Assembly (NCBI GenBank): GCA_964497515.1
Contig: CAZCCV010000012.1
Coordinates: forward strand, 1-58,769
Direction: 5' to 3'
Length of the DNA: 58,769 nt
Source: CAZCCV01 sp964497515
GTDB lineage: Bacteria > Armatimonadota > UBA5829 > DTLH01
Of this stretch, positions 50,129-58,769 are shown piece after piece; position 1 is the first letter of the stretch, and each line of letters begins with the position of its first letter. The position numbers and the translations under genes are program-made. Below the pieces are notes generated by a model. The model saw only the letters and a program-made list of their open reading frames with translations. It was not told the origin of the DNA and did not search any database.

Positions 50129-50869
50129 CTATTCGGCCCGCTGTCTGGTCCATCCAAATACCTTGGCTGCGGTTCCCACCATAATAAGCCGCTTATCGGT
50201 ATCTGACAATCCGGCATCGTCCATAAGACCGATGGTGGCAGATGGGTCAGAAAACGGCATGTTGCTGCCATATACCATTCGGTGGGCTCCCACTGTCTCC
50301 GCGCCAAGGATTACTTTATCCGTACACAGATTCCCGGAAATCTCCAACACCAGATTGAGCTGCCGCTCGGCGAGCGCAACGCAGGTTCTCCACGCACTGC
50401 CCCCCATAGAAAGGAGGACAAACTTGATGCCCGGGAACGCTTTCGCAATCTCTGCGGCTGCCAGCACCGATTCTCTGTCTTCAGTGTCCAGAAGCACCGG
50501 CTTTCCAAACCTGCGATGAGCATTTAGAATCTCATCGCACTGGTCGAGTGATACCGGCCTTCCGGTGGCACCGGCGGTTATCTGCAGCGCAACAAATGAA
50601 GACAGCGACAGATACTGCCGCATATCTTCAATCGATTCCTTGGGATACTGCGTGTTCACTACAACGCACCCAAAAATCCGTCCTTTACCGGCAACCTGAC
50701 CGATTAGAGCATTCCCTCTTATGAAATCTGCAGAGTTTGCGAGCGAGGCCGATGCCACACAACGGTCGATGCTGTAGCGCTCCAGCATTTTGTTCAGGTG
50801 GCCTTCTGTAAACGGCGTCCCCCAGATGGGCATCGACCCCATCTGACATCTTACATCGACAATCGCCAT
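50129..50869 (-). CDS. Amidohydrolase-fold protein lacking metal ligands (paralogue 2)
   Basis: 246 residues with the overall pattern of amidohydrolase-2 (TIM-barrel) proteins, such as 'PKESIEDMRQYL', 'KAFPGIKFVLLSMGGSA' and 'AHRMVYGSNMPFSDPSATI'. The expected N-terminal H-x-H is replaced by 'VDVRCQMG', the two strand-end histidines are absent, and the final metal-binding Asp of 'GSD' is Asn. It is probably not a hydrolase. It follows paralogue 1 by 2 bp with GGGAGG upstream. Confidence 0.75.
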   Translation of the reverse strand: MAIVDVRCQMGSMPIWGTPFTEGHLNKMLERYSIDRCVASASLANSADFIRGNALIGQVAGKGRIFGCVVVNTQYPKESIEDMRQYLSLSSFVALQITAGATGRPVSLDQCDEILNAHRRFGKPVLLDTEDRESVLAAAEIAKAFPGIKFVLLSMGGSAWRTCVALAERQLNLVLEISGNLCTDKVILGAETVGAHRMVYGSNMPFSDPSATIGLMDDAGLSDTDKRLIMVGTAAKVFGWTRQRAE

Positions 50870-50871
50870 CG

Positions 50872-51591
50872 TTAGCCTCCCAACAGTCGCTTGATGTTAC
50901 CGCCAAGCACCTTTGCCATATCTTCTTCAGGAATCTCGGAATCCATTACATATCTGAGTGCACCACCAAGCGAGCTGCGTGGACAGTCGGATCCAAAGAT
51001 TATCCTGTCTGCGCCAATCTGACCTACAAGGAACCTGAGCCCGCCCGGCACTGTGAGCGCATGAGTCTCAATATAGATGTTCTGATGCCTGCGCATAACC
51101 GCTACAGACTCTGCCAGTGTCTCGAAGGTTACACCCTCCAGAATCAACGGATGCTCTTTGTTAGCTATGATCTGCGCAAGCGCAGTCGCATCACCGGTTC
51201 GGCCTGCATTCACCATAACCGGCGCCGAAACTGGCTCGAGTTCGTCCATAATGTCTTCGAACACAGCGTGGTCGAGTGGCCAACCCTGCGCTCCTGGGAA
51301 AAACCGAAAGAGTCTGAAACCCTGAGAGATCAGGTTGGAAATCACTTGCCCTTTCCCAAAGTAGCCTCTCGGATCAATTGTGGCCACAGTCATTAACTCT
51401 GGCTTGCCCTTGCACTCTTCTGCGGTTTCCGCATTGCCATCTACGTAGTTGTGAAAGATGCCGACAGTTGAAAGTGTCAAACCCGCAGTGACATTGTGCC
51501 GTTTGATCGACTCGACCAGCTTCTTGATCGAGACATCTGCCGTCATCCTTGGGCTAGGCCCAAATAAGGTATTGGCGTCTATTATCTCCAA
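50872..51591 (-). CDS. Amidohydrolase-fold protein lacking metal histidines (paralogue 1)
   Basis: 239 residues. The motifs 'MEIIDANTLFGPSP', 'GFRLFRFFPGAQGWPLDHAVFEDIMDEL' and 'ADRIIFGSDCPRSSLGGALRYVMD' place it in amidohydrolase-2. The N-terminal H-x-H is replaced by A-N-T, and the barrel-strand histidines are 'VMVNAG' and 'LILEGV', but the last Asp (GSD) is retained. Tandem with paralogue 2, possibly as a heterodimer. The start is TTG 51591 with a GGAGTGGGA region upstream. Confidence 0.78.
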   Translation of the reverse strand: MEIIDANTLFGPSPRMTADVSIKKLVESIKRHNVTAGLTLSTVGIFHNYVDGNAETAEECKGKPELMTVATIDPRGYFGKGQVISNLISQGFRLFRFFPGAQGWPLDHAVFEDIMDELEPVSAPVMVNAGRTGDATALAQIIANKEHPLILEGVTFETLAESVAVMRRHQNIYIETHALTVPGGLRFLVGQIGADRIIFGSDCPRSSLGGALRYVMDSEIPEEDMAKVLGGNIKRLLGG

Positions 51592-51634
51592 ATCCCACTC
51601 CGATAAATCTGAAATATGGCACCACTTGGGCGCT

Positions 51635-53092
51635 TCAACTCATCTGTGCAGCACTGCGAAGTCTGGCGACTGCACGATCCCTTCCGAGCACTTCGATACT
51701 CTCAAAGAGTCCTGGGCCGACGGTTCTGCCCGAAACTGCAACTCGCACAGGGTGGATTACCTTGCCACCCTCAGCGCCAACCTCCGACCCCGCTTCTCGC
51801 ACTGCGGCCTCTATAGATTGTAAGCCCCAATCGGGGATTGTCTCAAGTCTGTTGGCCACTTTCTGCAGCAGATCCGATGACTCAGGCCGGTTCAACCACT
51901 TCGCTACCGCTTTCGGGTCGAACTCCAACTCGTCCTTCAAGAAGAAATCAATCAACTCTGGCGCCTCAGACATAATTTTCAGCCTGTCATGAACAAGCGC
52001 CACAACCTTTTGCAGATACTCCCTTTCTTCGTTCCCAAGAGGCAATAGGAGCAGTCCGGCCTTCTCGAGATACGGAATAGCCAGATCCGTTATCCGCTCG
52101 AGAGATGACTCTCTGATGTACTGACCATTCATCCACAGCAGCTTGTGAACGTCGAAGACCGCAGCGTGGTCGATAATCCCCTTAAGAGTGAATCTTTCGA
52201 CCAGTTCATCAACCGAGTACAGATCTCGGTCTTCTCCGGCCGACCAACCCAGAAGCGAAAGATAATTGATCATCGCCTCTGGAAGATAGCCTTCGTCGAT
52301 GTAGCTTTTGAAGTTGACAGCCCCGTGGCGCTTTGAGAGCTTGCTCCTGTCTGACCCTAATATAAGCGGCACGTGAATCCACTCAGGCTGAGGCCACCCA
52401 AAAGCAGTATACAAGTGCACATACTTCGGCATACTCGAAATATACTCTTCACCCCGGATAACGTGGCTGATTTTCATCAACGAATCATCCACCACACTAG
52501 CGAAGTTGTACGTTGGAAAGCCATCGGTCTTCAGCATAACGAAGTCATCCTGAAGCGCATTGTCGAACGAAAGCTCGCCGCGGATATAGTCGTTGTAGCT
52601 GGTCGTCCCCGACTCCGGCATAGCAAATCGGACAACCCGAGGAGCTCCGGATGCTTCCAGTTGTGACTTCTCTTCATCGGATAGATTTCGGCAATGTCGG
52701 TCGTACCCAGTGGGTATTCCGGCTGCCTGCTGACCTTTACGCATCTCTTCGAGCCGCGCAGGAGTGCAGTAGCAGTAGTACGCGTGGCCAGATTCCACAA
52801 GCTGACCAGCATACTTCGTGTATGTTTCCAACCGTTCCGACTGGAAGTACGAACCGTATTCCCCACCGACCTCGGGACCTTCATCCCAGTCCATCCCCAT
52901 CCAGCGCAATACGTAAAGAATCTCTTCCAGAGACCCTTCCACTTGCCTGGCTTTGTCGGTGTCTTCAATCCGAAGCACAAACTTCCCGCCCTCGTGCCGG
53001 GCAAAGAGCCAGTCGAATATCGCTGTCCTGATATTGCCGATATGCGGAAAACCCGTTGGGCTAGGTGCGAACCTTACTCTTGTCATAGCCAA
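51635..53092 (-). CDS. gltX: Glutamyl-tRNA synthetase
   Basis: 485 residues, class I synthetase. The HIGH motif appears as 'SPTGFPHIGNIRTA' and KMSKS as 'SKLSKRHGAVNF'; 'VLRIEDTDKAR' is characteristic. It charges tRNA-Glu, and in organisms without GlnRS also tRNA-Gln for later amidation. Two starts are possible: TTG 53092 (AGGAAG 6 bp upstream, chosen) or ATG 53086. The gene begins 3 bp after the winged-helix gene ends. Confidence 0.96.
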   Translation of the reverse strand: MAMTRVRFAPSPTGFPHIGNIRTAIFDWLFARHEGGKFVLRIEDTDKARQVEGSLEEILYVLRWMGMDWDEGPEVGGEYGSYFQSERLETYTKYAGQLVESGHAYYCYCTPARLEEMRKGQQAAGIPTGYDRHCRNLSDEEKSQLEASGAPRVVRFAMPESGTTSYNDYIRGELSFDNALQDDFVMLKTDGFPTYNFASVVDDSLMKISHVIRGEEYISSMPKYVHLYTAFGWPQPEWIHVPLILGSDRSKLSKRHGAVNFKSYIDEGYLPEAMINYLSLLGWSAGEDRDLYSVDELVERFTLKGIIDHAAVFDVHKLLWMNGQYIRESSLERITDLAIPYLEKAGLLLLPLGNEEREYLQKVVALVHDRLKIMSEAPELIDFFLKDELEFDPKAVAKWLNRPESSDLLQKVANRLETIPDWGLQSIEAAVREAGSEVGAEGGKVIHPVRVAVSGRTVGPGLFESIEVLGRDRAVARLRSAAQMS

Positions 53093-53095
53093 ACG

Positions 53096-54937
53096 TTACT
53101 TCCTGATATACTTTCGTTTGGTCTTGTTGAACCCCTGGGTTCGCTTCTTAACATCGTACTGCCATTCGCCAGTCTTACCGCGAACGTGGAAGCAGTGATA
53201 CGAACTCAGAATGGAGGCAACAAGCCTTCTGGAGACTCGGCGAACCAGGTTGACCTCTATGAAGAGCGGCACAAACGCGATTCCCTTCTTGTAGTGCTCC
53301 AGAATTCGCACGATGACATCGAATACCGGCATCTCGTGGGTTTCGACTTCGTTCTTCAACTCGAGCAGCTCAATCAACCTGCTTGTCGGAACAAAGACCA
53401 TTGCATCGGTGCGGTTATCGTACATGAAACGATACTCCCCGGGGCGTTCAGTACGGTGAATCTCGAAAGCAGCACCAGAGACAGGCATCTCGACAGTGTA
53501 CCAGTCTTTCAATCCATACATCAGCCTAGTCGAATTGTTGATCCACGCATCACGGCGCACGCCATCTTGTATAAGAACAATCTGAACGATCTCCGGTTCC
53601 CGGCCGAAGAAGTCCGGGTGGAACTGGATCAAAGGCATTGTGCCGGCTTCTTTGTGATGATACTTCAAAGCGGCGCGCTGGTATGTATCCATTGGTTGAT
53701 AGCTGGTTTCCTCGGGATCTTCATCACCGATATCTTCGACCAGCGGATTCAGCATCTCTTCTCTTAGCCCCGCATCGATACCATCATCTTCGAGTTCCTG
53801 GTCGAACATGTCGCCTTCGGGAGTCTCGAAAGGAGGTGTAGCCGGGATTTCCAGCACCGAAGGAACCTCAAGGACATACTCCGGGATTGTCCCAGCGAGC
53901 CGCCAACGGTCTGTTCCAACACTAACAACACGTTCCTCTCCAGTAAGCGCTTGAACGAGACTCTCCACTGCCGCATCCCAGCCACGTTCGCCAGGAGACA
54001 TTTCGAGCACGCTTTCGAGGATATCCTCGGCGGTCACCATTCCTCCCTGTTTTTCGATAAGCGCAACAATCTCATCTCTGTCGGCCTCAGAGACTGTAAC
54101 CGGAGCTGCTTCGGCAGCCTCTTCCTCCACATCCGGCGGAAGATCCTCGATTTCAGAGGCAAACTGCTGCACACCACCTATAATGCTCTTTCGCATTTTG
54201 TCGCTGACAGAGTACTGGTTTGAGAGTATGTCTATCTTGTCCGAGAGCTTAACGGCGCTGTAGAACTCGACAGCGTCGTAATCACTTCCAAGCGCCGACC
54301 ACGCGTGGAATGCGAGAACCTTCATCGGAACCGGCATACCCGCCGCATCGATGAAGCTGTTTGCTGAGTCTGCGATGTTGTCTGCGTCCCATTCTGCCTT
54401 GGCAGCGACTTTCTTGTATGGATCCAGATCGCTCTTTTCGATAAAATTGTCGAAGAGCACATCTTCTGCTTTGTCGGACTCTGCAACTACCAACCAACTG
54501 GAAAGCCCGTAGTACTCTGTGTCAGCCACAAAAAACTTATCGTGGGCAGCGAGCATCCGGGGAACCATTTCGACATAGTAGTCGCGAGGACGATCCAGCG
54601 TGAGCGCCAGCTCATTCGCAAGCACATCCAGCGAAATCGGTCTGCCATAGGCGGTAATAGCCGATTCCACAATGCGCTCGAACGGTCGCTGAGTATCCTG
54701 AGTCCTGTCGGCAAGTGTCCAGCGCCGGTCTACGGACTCGAAGCGCGGGCTGGTCGCGAGCAGGTGACGGATTGCCCGAAGTGTTACATCCTCGATTCCT
54801 ATCTGTCGCAAAATCTCACCAGTCTTGGCAGGCCCTTCGTGCCTGACCAGGATATCGTAGGCCCGGTCTTCCAGACAGATACGGGCTGCCGTCCGCATCT
54901 GCTCTTCCGTCGTCAGCTTGGCTGCTGATGTTCTCAC
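53096..54937 (-). CDS. Unknown 613-residue protein with winged-helix-like repeats
   Basis: Not assigned to a family. Three stretches look like small winged helices of the HARE/RpoE-delta kind: about 18-75 ('AYDILVRHEGPAKTGEILRQIG..FESVDRRWTLADR'), about 85-150 ('IVESAITAYGRPISLDVLANELAL..KFFVADTEYYGLSSW') and about 285-345 ('IVALIEKQGGMVTAEDILESVLE..VVSVGTDRWRLAG'). An acidic linker follows, then a beta-rich C-terminal region and a very basic tail (KKRTQGFNKTKRKYIRK). DNA or RNA binding is inferred. GTG 54937 with AGGAGG 6 bp upstream. It stands between rimO and gltX. Confidence 0.75.
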   Translation of the reverse strand: MRTSAAKLTTEEQMRTAARICLEDRAYDILVRHEGPAKTGEILRQIGIEDVTLRAIRHLLATSPRFESVDRRWTLADRTQDTQRPFERIVESAITAYGRPISLDVLANELALTLDRPRDYYVEMVPRMLAAHDKFFVADTEYYGLSSWLVVAESDKAEDVLFDNFIEKSDLDPYKKVAAKAEWDADNIADSANSFIDAAGMPVPMKVLAFHAWSALGSDYDAVEFYSAVKLSDKIDILSNQYSVSDKMRKSIIGGVQQFASEIEDLPPDVEEEAAEAAPVTVSEADRDEIVALIEKQGGMVTAEDILESVLEMSPGERGWDAAVESLVQALTGEERVVSVGTDRWRLAGTIPEYVLEVPSVLEIPATPPFETPEGDMFDQELEDDGIDAGLREEMLNPLVEDIGDEDPEETSYQPMDTYQRAALKYHHKEAGTMPLIQFHPDFFGREPEIVQIVLIQDGVRRDAWINNSTRLMYGLKDWYTVEMPVSGAAFEIHRTERPGEYRFMYDNRTDAMVFVPTSRLIELLELKNEVETHEMPVFDVIVRILEHYKKGIAFVPLFIEVNLVRRVSRRLVASILSSYHCFHVRGKTGEWQYDVKKRTQGFNKTKRKYIRK

Positions 54938-55012
54938 GCTATTCCTCCTGATAAAGGTCGTGGGAATAGGACGCTGCAGGTCTCTATCACCCTGGAACCC
55001 TTCATTTCACAA

Positions 55013-56311
55013 TTATTCAACTGTTGCTACGAGATCGTAGTCGTCTGCATCGATGACTGTCGCCGTCACCAATCGACCGGGCACTAATTTGCTCCTGGTC
55101 AGTCTAACCAATCCATCTATCTCCGGTGCGTCTCGATAGCTCCGCCCTGTATCCGGAGATTCGACCAATACCTGTATCTTCCGACCGATGAAGCTCTGAT
55201 TATGCGACGCAGATATTTCGCCTGCCAGCCTCATCAGCCGGTCGTAGCGCCGTTCAGCGGTATCGTGGCGCACTTGTCCCGGCATTTTTGCCGCCGGAGT
55301 ACCATCCTCCTGCGAGTAGATAAACGCTCCTATGCGATCGAAATCAATTTCTTCAACAAAGGACAGCAGATTCGCAAACTCCTGCCTGCCCTCTCCAGGA
55401 AAACCGACGATTAGAGAAGTCCTGAATGCAATCTCCGGACACGACTCGCGCAGCTTTCTGATCGTGGCCAGGTACTCACTCCGGCTTCCCCTCCGGTTCA
55501 TCGCCCTCAGCACAGAATCATCGCCGTGCTGCAGCGGTATATCCATATATTTCACTATCTTAGGTTCGGATGCGACGGCTTCGATGAGCTCGTCCGATAT
55601 CCTCGTTGGATAACAGTAAAGCAGCCTTATCCAGCGGATGCCATCAATCTGCGCAATCTCTCCAGCTAGCTTTGCAAGAGTCCACCCGGGGACATCCTCG
55701 CCGTAGCGAGTTACATCCTGCCCGATAAGGTTTATTTCAAGCACCCCTTCAGCAGCCATTCGCTGGGCTTCCGCTAGGATAAGCTCCGGCGGCCTGCTGT
55801 TATACGGCCCCCGAATATCCGGAATCGCACAGTAAGAGCACCTGTTGTTGCAACCATCGGATATCCTGAGATACGCCGTCCAGTGTGGGGTGGATCGCAC
55901 CCTTCTGCCGTGCTTCGTCCAGACTGTACCAGTTGCCGTGCAGTCTGCTACCCTTTCGCCCTTCATCGCTTCTGCGATTATACCCGGCAGAGCTTCGTTC
56001 TTTCCGATTCCTACTAATGCGTCGATCTCTGGAATCTCACGGAGCAGTTCCTCTCCGTAGCGCTGCGACAGACATCCGGCTACAGCAATCAGTTTGCATC
56101 TGCCGTGAGTCTTGTTCTCTGCAGCCTCCAGAATAGCTTCTACCGATTCCTGTTTTGCACTCTCAATAAAACCGCACGTGTTCACCACAATGGCATCTGC
56201 TTTTGTAGGCTCCGGTTCGATTTGCCAGCCCGCGTTGCCAAATGCCCCGAGCATTTCTTCGGAATCAACGAGATTCTTAGGGCAACCAAGATGTATGAGC
56301 GATACCTTTAT
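55013..56311 (-). CDS. rimO: Ribosomal protein S12 methylthiotransferase RimO
   Basis: 432 residues if begun at ATA 56311. The UPF0004 cysteines are in 'HLGCPKNLVDSEE', 'VVNTCGF' and 'VAGCLSQRY'; the radical SAM motif is 'CNNRCSYC', and a TRAM domain ends the protein ('VLVESPDTGRSYRDAPEIDGLV'). It methylthiolates S12. The first ATG in frame (56254) would delete the essential 'LGCPKN' cysteine. No ATG, GTG or TTG lies between ftsK and that motif, but ATA fits 'xKVSLIHLGCPKN' exactly, has AGGAAGGA 8 bp upstream, and overlaps the ftsK stop as ATAA. AUA initiation, or an ATG-to-ATA error, is implied. Confidence 0.88.
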   Translation of the reverse strand: MKVSLIHLGCPKNLVDSEEMLGAFGNAGWQIEPEPTKADAIVVNTCGFIESAKQESVEAILEAAENKTHGRCKLIAVAGCLSQRYGEELLREIPEIDALVGIGKNEALPGIIAEAMKGERVADCTATGTVWTKHGRRVRSTPHWTAYLRISDGCNNRCSYCAIPDIRGPYNSRPPELILAEAQRMAAEGVLEINLIGQDVTRYGEDVPGWTLAKLAGEIAQIDGIRWIRLLYCYPTRISDELIEAVASEPKIVKYMDIPLQHGDDSVLRAMNRRGSRSEYLATIRKLRESCPEIAFRTSLIVGFPGEGRQEFANLLSFVEEIDFDRIGAFIYSQEDGTPAAKMPGQVRHDTAERRYDRLMRLAGEISASHNQSFIGRKIQVLVESPDTGRSYRDAPEIDGLVRLTRSKLVPGRLVTATVIDADDYDLVATVE

Positions 56312-58659
56312 GAGCTGATTCCTTCCTCGCTGTCGTCCCCCTCATCGCTTTCGTACTTCATCCCTGAAGGCCCTCCGAAGAGCCTGTCGAGGTCTTCTTG
56401 CGTGATTAGAACCTCACGGGGTTTTGCACCGTCGAGCGGGCCAACAATCCCCTGCGCTTCCATAGCATCTACAAGCCGCGCCGCTCGTGTATAGCCGATT
56501 CTGAACTTCCGTTGTATCATCGACGTAGATGCATACCCACTCGTTACAATCATTCTCACAGCCTGTTGGTACACCGGATCCGTAGTGCCGCCATCGTCGC
56601 CAGCACCGGCACTACCCCCCACGTTCACGTCGGTTGCCTCAATGGTGTAGATGGGCTTTCGTTGAGACTTCAGGAAGTCCACAACGCGATGAATCTCGTC
56701 TTCGCCCAGATAACAGCCCTGAATTCTGACTGGTTTCTGCGCATCAATCGGCAGGAACAGCATATCTCCCCTGCCTATCAGCCGCTCTGCACCGCTTTGG
56801 TCGATGATTGTTCTGCTGTCCACCTGCGATGAAACAGCAAAAGCGATTCTGGACGAAATGTTAGCCTTAATCAGCCCTGTTACGACATCTACCGACGGCC
56901 TCTGAGTGGCTATTACCAGATGGATTCCCACTGCTCTTGCAAGCTGCGCGAGACGACATATTGAAGTCTCCACCTCAGCCGCTGCCTGCATCATCAAGTC
57001 AGCAAGCTCATCGCAGACAATAACCAGATAAGGCAGCTTTTCGCCTTCCGGCATCTTCTCGTTAAAACTCTGGATATTTCGGCAGCCTGCACGCGCTATA
57101 AGGTCGTACCTGCTGTCCATTTCTTTTGTAGCCGCTCTAAAGATCCCCGCTGCCTGTCGAGCGTCTTTTACCACCGGGCACGCCAAATGTGGTATCCCAT
57201 CGAACAGACTGAGCTCCACGCGTTTCGGATCGATAAGAATCATCTTCAGATCATCCGGCGTAGCTCTGTATAACAGGCTGGCTATAAGTGTATTAAGACA
57301 GATGCTCTTGCCGGAGTTTGTTGCACCAGCAACCAGCATATGCGGCATTTTGGCCAAGTCGGCGAATCTGGGTTCCCCGGAGACGTCTCTGCCAAGAGCA
57401 AACAGCAGCCTCGACGGTTCCGAACGGAATGCGCCGTTATCTATGACCTCTCTCAATCCTACAATCGCTGCACTCTTGTTCGGAACCTCCACACCAATTG
57501 CCGACTTCCCGGGTATCGGAGCCTCAACCCGAACATCAATCGCAGCAAGCGACATCGCCAGGTTATCTGCAAGGCTTACAATTTTGTTTACCTTGATTCC
57601 TGGAGCCAGGTGTATTTCGTAGCGTGTTACGGTCGGCCCGTGAGCAATCTCGACCACATCGCCCGACACCTTAAACTCCTCGAGAGTTCGCTCGATAACC
57701 TCTACATTCGATTTCAGTTCCGTTTCCATCCGCTGTGGCGGAGGCTGCGGTTCTGCAAGCAGCGAAAGTGGCGGCAGTCGGAACGGTGCCTGCTCGCCAT
57801 CGGTATCTTCCGATGCATCTGGTTCGGCACCGACATCAGGAATCGGTGGTGCAGGCTTCGACACGTGTCCTACACTAACGGGAATCTTCCGCTCGTCGGA
57901 TTTCGCAGGGGCTACTTCGGCGTCGGCATCACCCTTCCGCACCAGCACAGGAAGCAGCCGACGTTTGGCAGGTGCATCCTCTGTTGCTTGCGGCTCCTCG
58001 GCAGACTTCTCTTTCTTTGCGGATTTCTTGCCATTGTTGCCGTTTCGAGAATCATCAGGCGCTGCTAAACGCTCTCTGGTCACTCTGGCTCCCGCCGCTG
58101 AGACGTCTCTTAAGTGAGCTACAATTGTTGCCGCCGGAATATCGAAGGTCACATACGCGCTGATGACCCACACAAGAATAAGCAGAATCCGCGAAACTGT
58201 CGTGCCGACCGCAACTTTCAGCCCGTAAGCCAGAGCCCAGCCGACAATTCCGCCGAACTCTGCTTCCATCCCCTCAACCTGGATGCCTGTAAGCCCTTTC
58301 CAGGCCAGCACTCCCAAAAAAGCCAGAATTGCGCTAATCGCTGCGTTTCGTGACCAGCTCAATACCGGCCCTGCAATGAGAAAAATGCCGATTAGCGTGG
58401 AAAGGAACGGAGCAACGTAAGCGCCTATCCCAACGGCAGACTTGAGCGACTCTGCCACCCCGCGCCCTACCTGGCCACTCGCGCCCGGGGCAAGCAGCAT
58501 CAAGAGCAGCGCGGGCCCCATAAAGGCCAACACGATGCCGATGATGTCGAACGCCTGGTTATGATTACTTCCCGACGCTGTTTTGCGCCGAGTTGACTTC
58601 TTGCTCAAGAGTTTTCGGAGTCCTTTCCGCGCTGAGTGCGACTCCAATTTGCCGTACAC
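56308..58659 (-). CDS. ftsK: FtsK/SpoIIIE DNA translocase
   Basis: 783 residues. Four N-terminal transmembrane helices (about 38-60, 78-102, 105-125, 155-175), an acidic/proline linker (about 200-310), then the RecA-like motor with Walker A 'VAGATNSGKSICLNTLI' (Asn where Gly is usual), Walker B 'YLVIVCDELADLMM' and 'VIATQRPSVDVVTG'. The C-terminal gamma winged helix ('VTSGYASTSMIQRKFRIGYTRAARLVDAMEAQGIVG') reads DNA polarity. It moves chromosome ends through the division septum. The start is GTG 58659; the promoter places transcription within about 3 nt of it. Confidence 0.96.
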   Translation of the reverse strand: MYGKLESHSARKGLRKLLSKKSTRRKTASGSNHNQAFDIIGIVLAFMGPALLLMLLAPGASGQVGRGVAESLKSAVGIGAYVAPFLSTLIGIFLIAGPVLSWSRNAAISAILAFLGVLAWKGLTGIQVEGMEAEFGGIVGWALAYGLKVAVGTTVSRILLILVWVISAYVTFDIPAATIVAHLRDVSAAGARVTRERLAAPDDSRNGNNGKKSAKKEKSAEEPQATEDAPAKRRLLPVLVRKGDADAEVAPAKSDERKIPVSVGHVSKPAPPIPDVGAEPDASEDTDGEQAPFRLPPLSLLAEPQPPPQRMETELKSNVEVIERTLEEFKVSGDVVEIAHGPTVTRYEIHLAPGIKVNKIVSLADNLAMSLAAIDVRVEAPIPGKSAIGVEVPNKSAAIVGLREVIDNGAFRSEPSRLLFALGRDVSGEPRFADLAKMPHMLVAGATNSGKSICLNTLIASLLYRATPDDLKMILIDPKRVELSLFDGIPHLACPVVKDARQAAGIFRAATKEMDSRYDLIARAGCRNIQSFNEKMPEGEKLPYLVIVCDELADLMMQAAAEVETSICRLAQLARAVGIHLVIATQRPSVDVVTGLIKANISSRIAFAVSSQVDSRTIIDQSGAERLIGRGDMLFLPIDAQKPVRIQGCYLGEDEIHRVVDFLKSQRKPIYTIEATDVNVGGSAGAGDDGGTTDPVYQQAVRMIVTSGYASTSMIQRKFRIGYTRAARLVDAMEAQGIVGPLDGAKPREVLITQEDLDRLFGGPSGMKYESDEGDDSEEGISS

Positions 58660-58668
58660 TAACTAGTT

Positions 58669-58698
58669 ATTATAGCCGAACGGACGCTTCCGGGTCAA
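58669..58698 (-). promoter_or_regulatory. ftsK promoter giving a leaderless GTG transcript
   Basis: On the minus strand TTGACC (58693-58698), 18 bp and TATAAT (58669-58674). The GTG start is 9 nt beyond the -10 box, so the leader is 0-3 nt. The remaining 58699-58769 shows nothing clear. Confidence 0.6.
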
Positions 58699-58769
58699 AC
58701 CGATACGACCTGCGTGGGGTGCATGTCAGATATCCGGAATCAGGCCGCTAATCTGGCTCCCTCGATAAT

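Noticed and set aside
52694..53767. 357-codon open frame antisense to gltX and the winged-helix protein
   Set aside because: It spans the boundary of two real genes and has no domain or ribosome site.
1..58769. tRNA genes, rRNA, insertion sequences or prophage
   Set aside because: No T-loop signature in gaps, no transposase or integrase-like proteins apart from Cas1, and no terminal inverted repeats with target duplications were seen.

Overview
This window looks like a chromosomal segment of a diderm (outer-membrane) bacterium, most likely from the Armatimonadota. The evidence is indirect: an S-layer-homology (SLH) porin and other outer-membrane barrels, a type IV prepilin-like protein with the 'DGHNMAFVDGHVKW' ending common in that phylum and in Planctomycetes, a SigH-type sigma factor otherwise known from Firmicutes relatives, GH172 and GH27 enzymes, and several large secreted proteins of unknown function. 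No rRNA, tRNA, transposase or prophage genes were seen. Many starts are GTG or TTG, and four genes have promoters that place the transcription start on or almost on the start codon.

Layout. 0-8 kb: NAGPA-type glycosidase, zinc-ribbon protein, radical SAM/SPASM enzyme, M29 aminopeptidase, a frameshifted prepilin, an unknown protein, and an Lrp-type regulator paired with an aminotransferase. 8-13 kb: a 1157-residue secreted multidomain protein, then DUF4342, SigH and a signal peptidase I whose catalytic serine is cysteine. 13-23 kb (minus strand): two TPR proteins, ruvC-hisG-ruvA-ruvB, nth, mreBCD, and a collapsed fumarase remnant. 23-31.5 kb: GH27 alpha-galactosidase, DUF1638, secreted protein, thioredoxin reductase, parvulin, GH172, and a homocysteine methyltransferase domain protein.

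31.7-36.5 kb: a complete compact type II-C CRISPR-Cas system: tracrRNA, cas9 (1046 aa), cas1, cas2, and a four-repeat, three-spacer array. The anti-repeat shows that crRNAs are read from the minus strand, towards cas2. Each repeat ends in a perfect extended -10 box (TGCTATAAT), so each crRNA can have its own promoter. The tracrRNA and cas9 appear to share one promoter, with the tracrRNA terminator only 14 bp before the cas9 ATG. The tracrRNA 5' leader is complementary to the anti-repeat/nexus in three nested blocks, which suggests a self-folded long form. This is the most interesting system in the window.

36.6-47.2 kb: superoxide dismutase, then a long minus-strand run: rpmE, DUF1385, prfA, a small barrel, a tandem zf-HC2 membrane protein, a 1058-residue repeat-containing barrel, a degenerate ABC ATPase, a half-size permease and a GrpB-domain protein. 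47.2-49.7 kb: a probably highly expressed SLH/collagen-like porin with a leader of about 290 nt. 49.7-58.7 kb (minus strand): ftsK, rimO (apparently starting at AUA), an unknown winged-helix-like protein, gltX, two amidohydrolase-fold proteins lacking the metal-binding histidines, and trxA.
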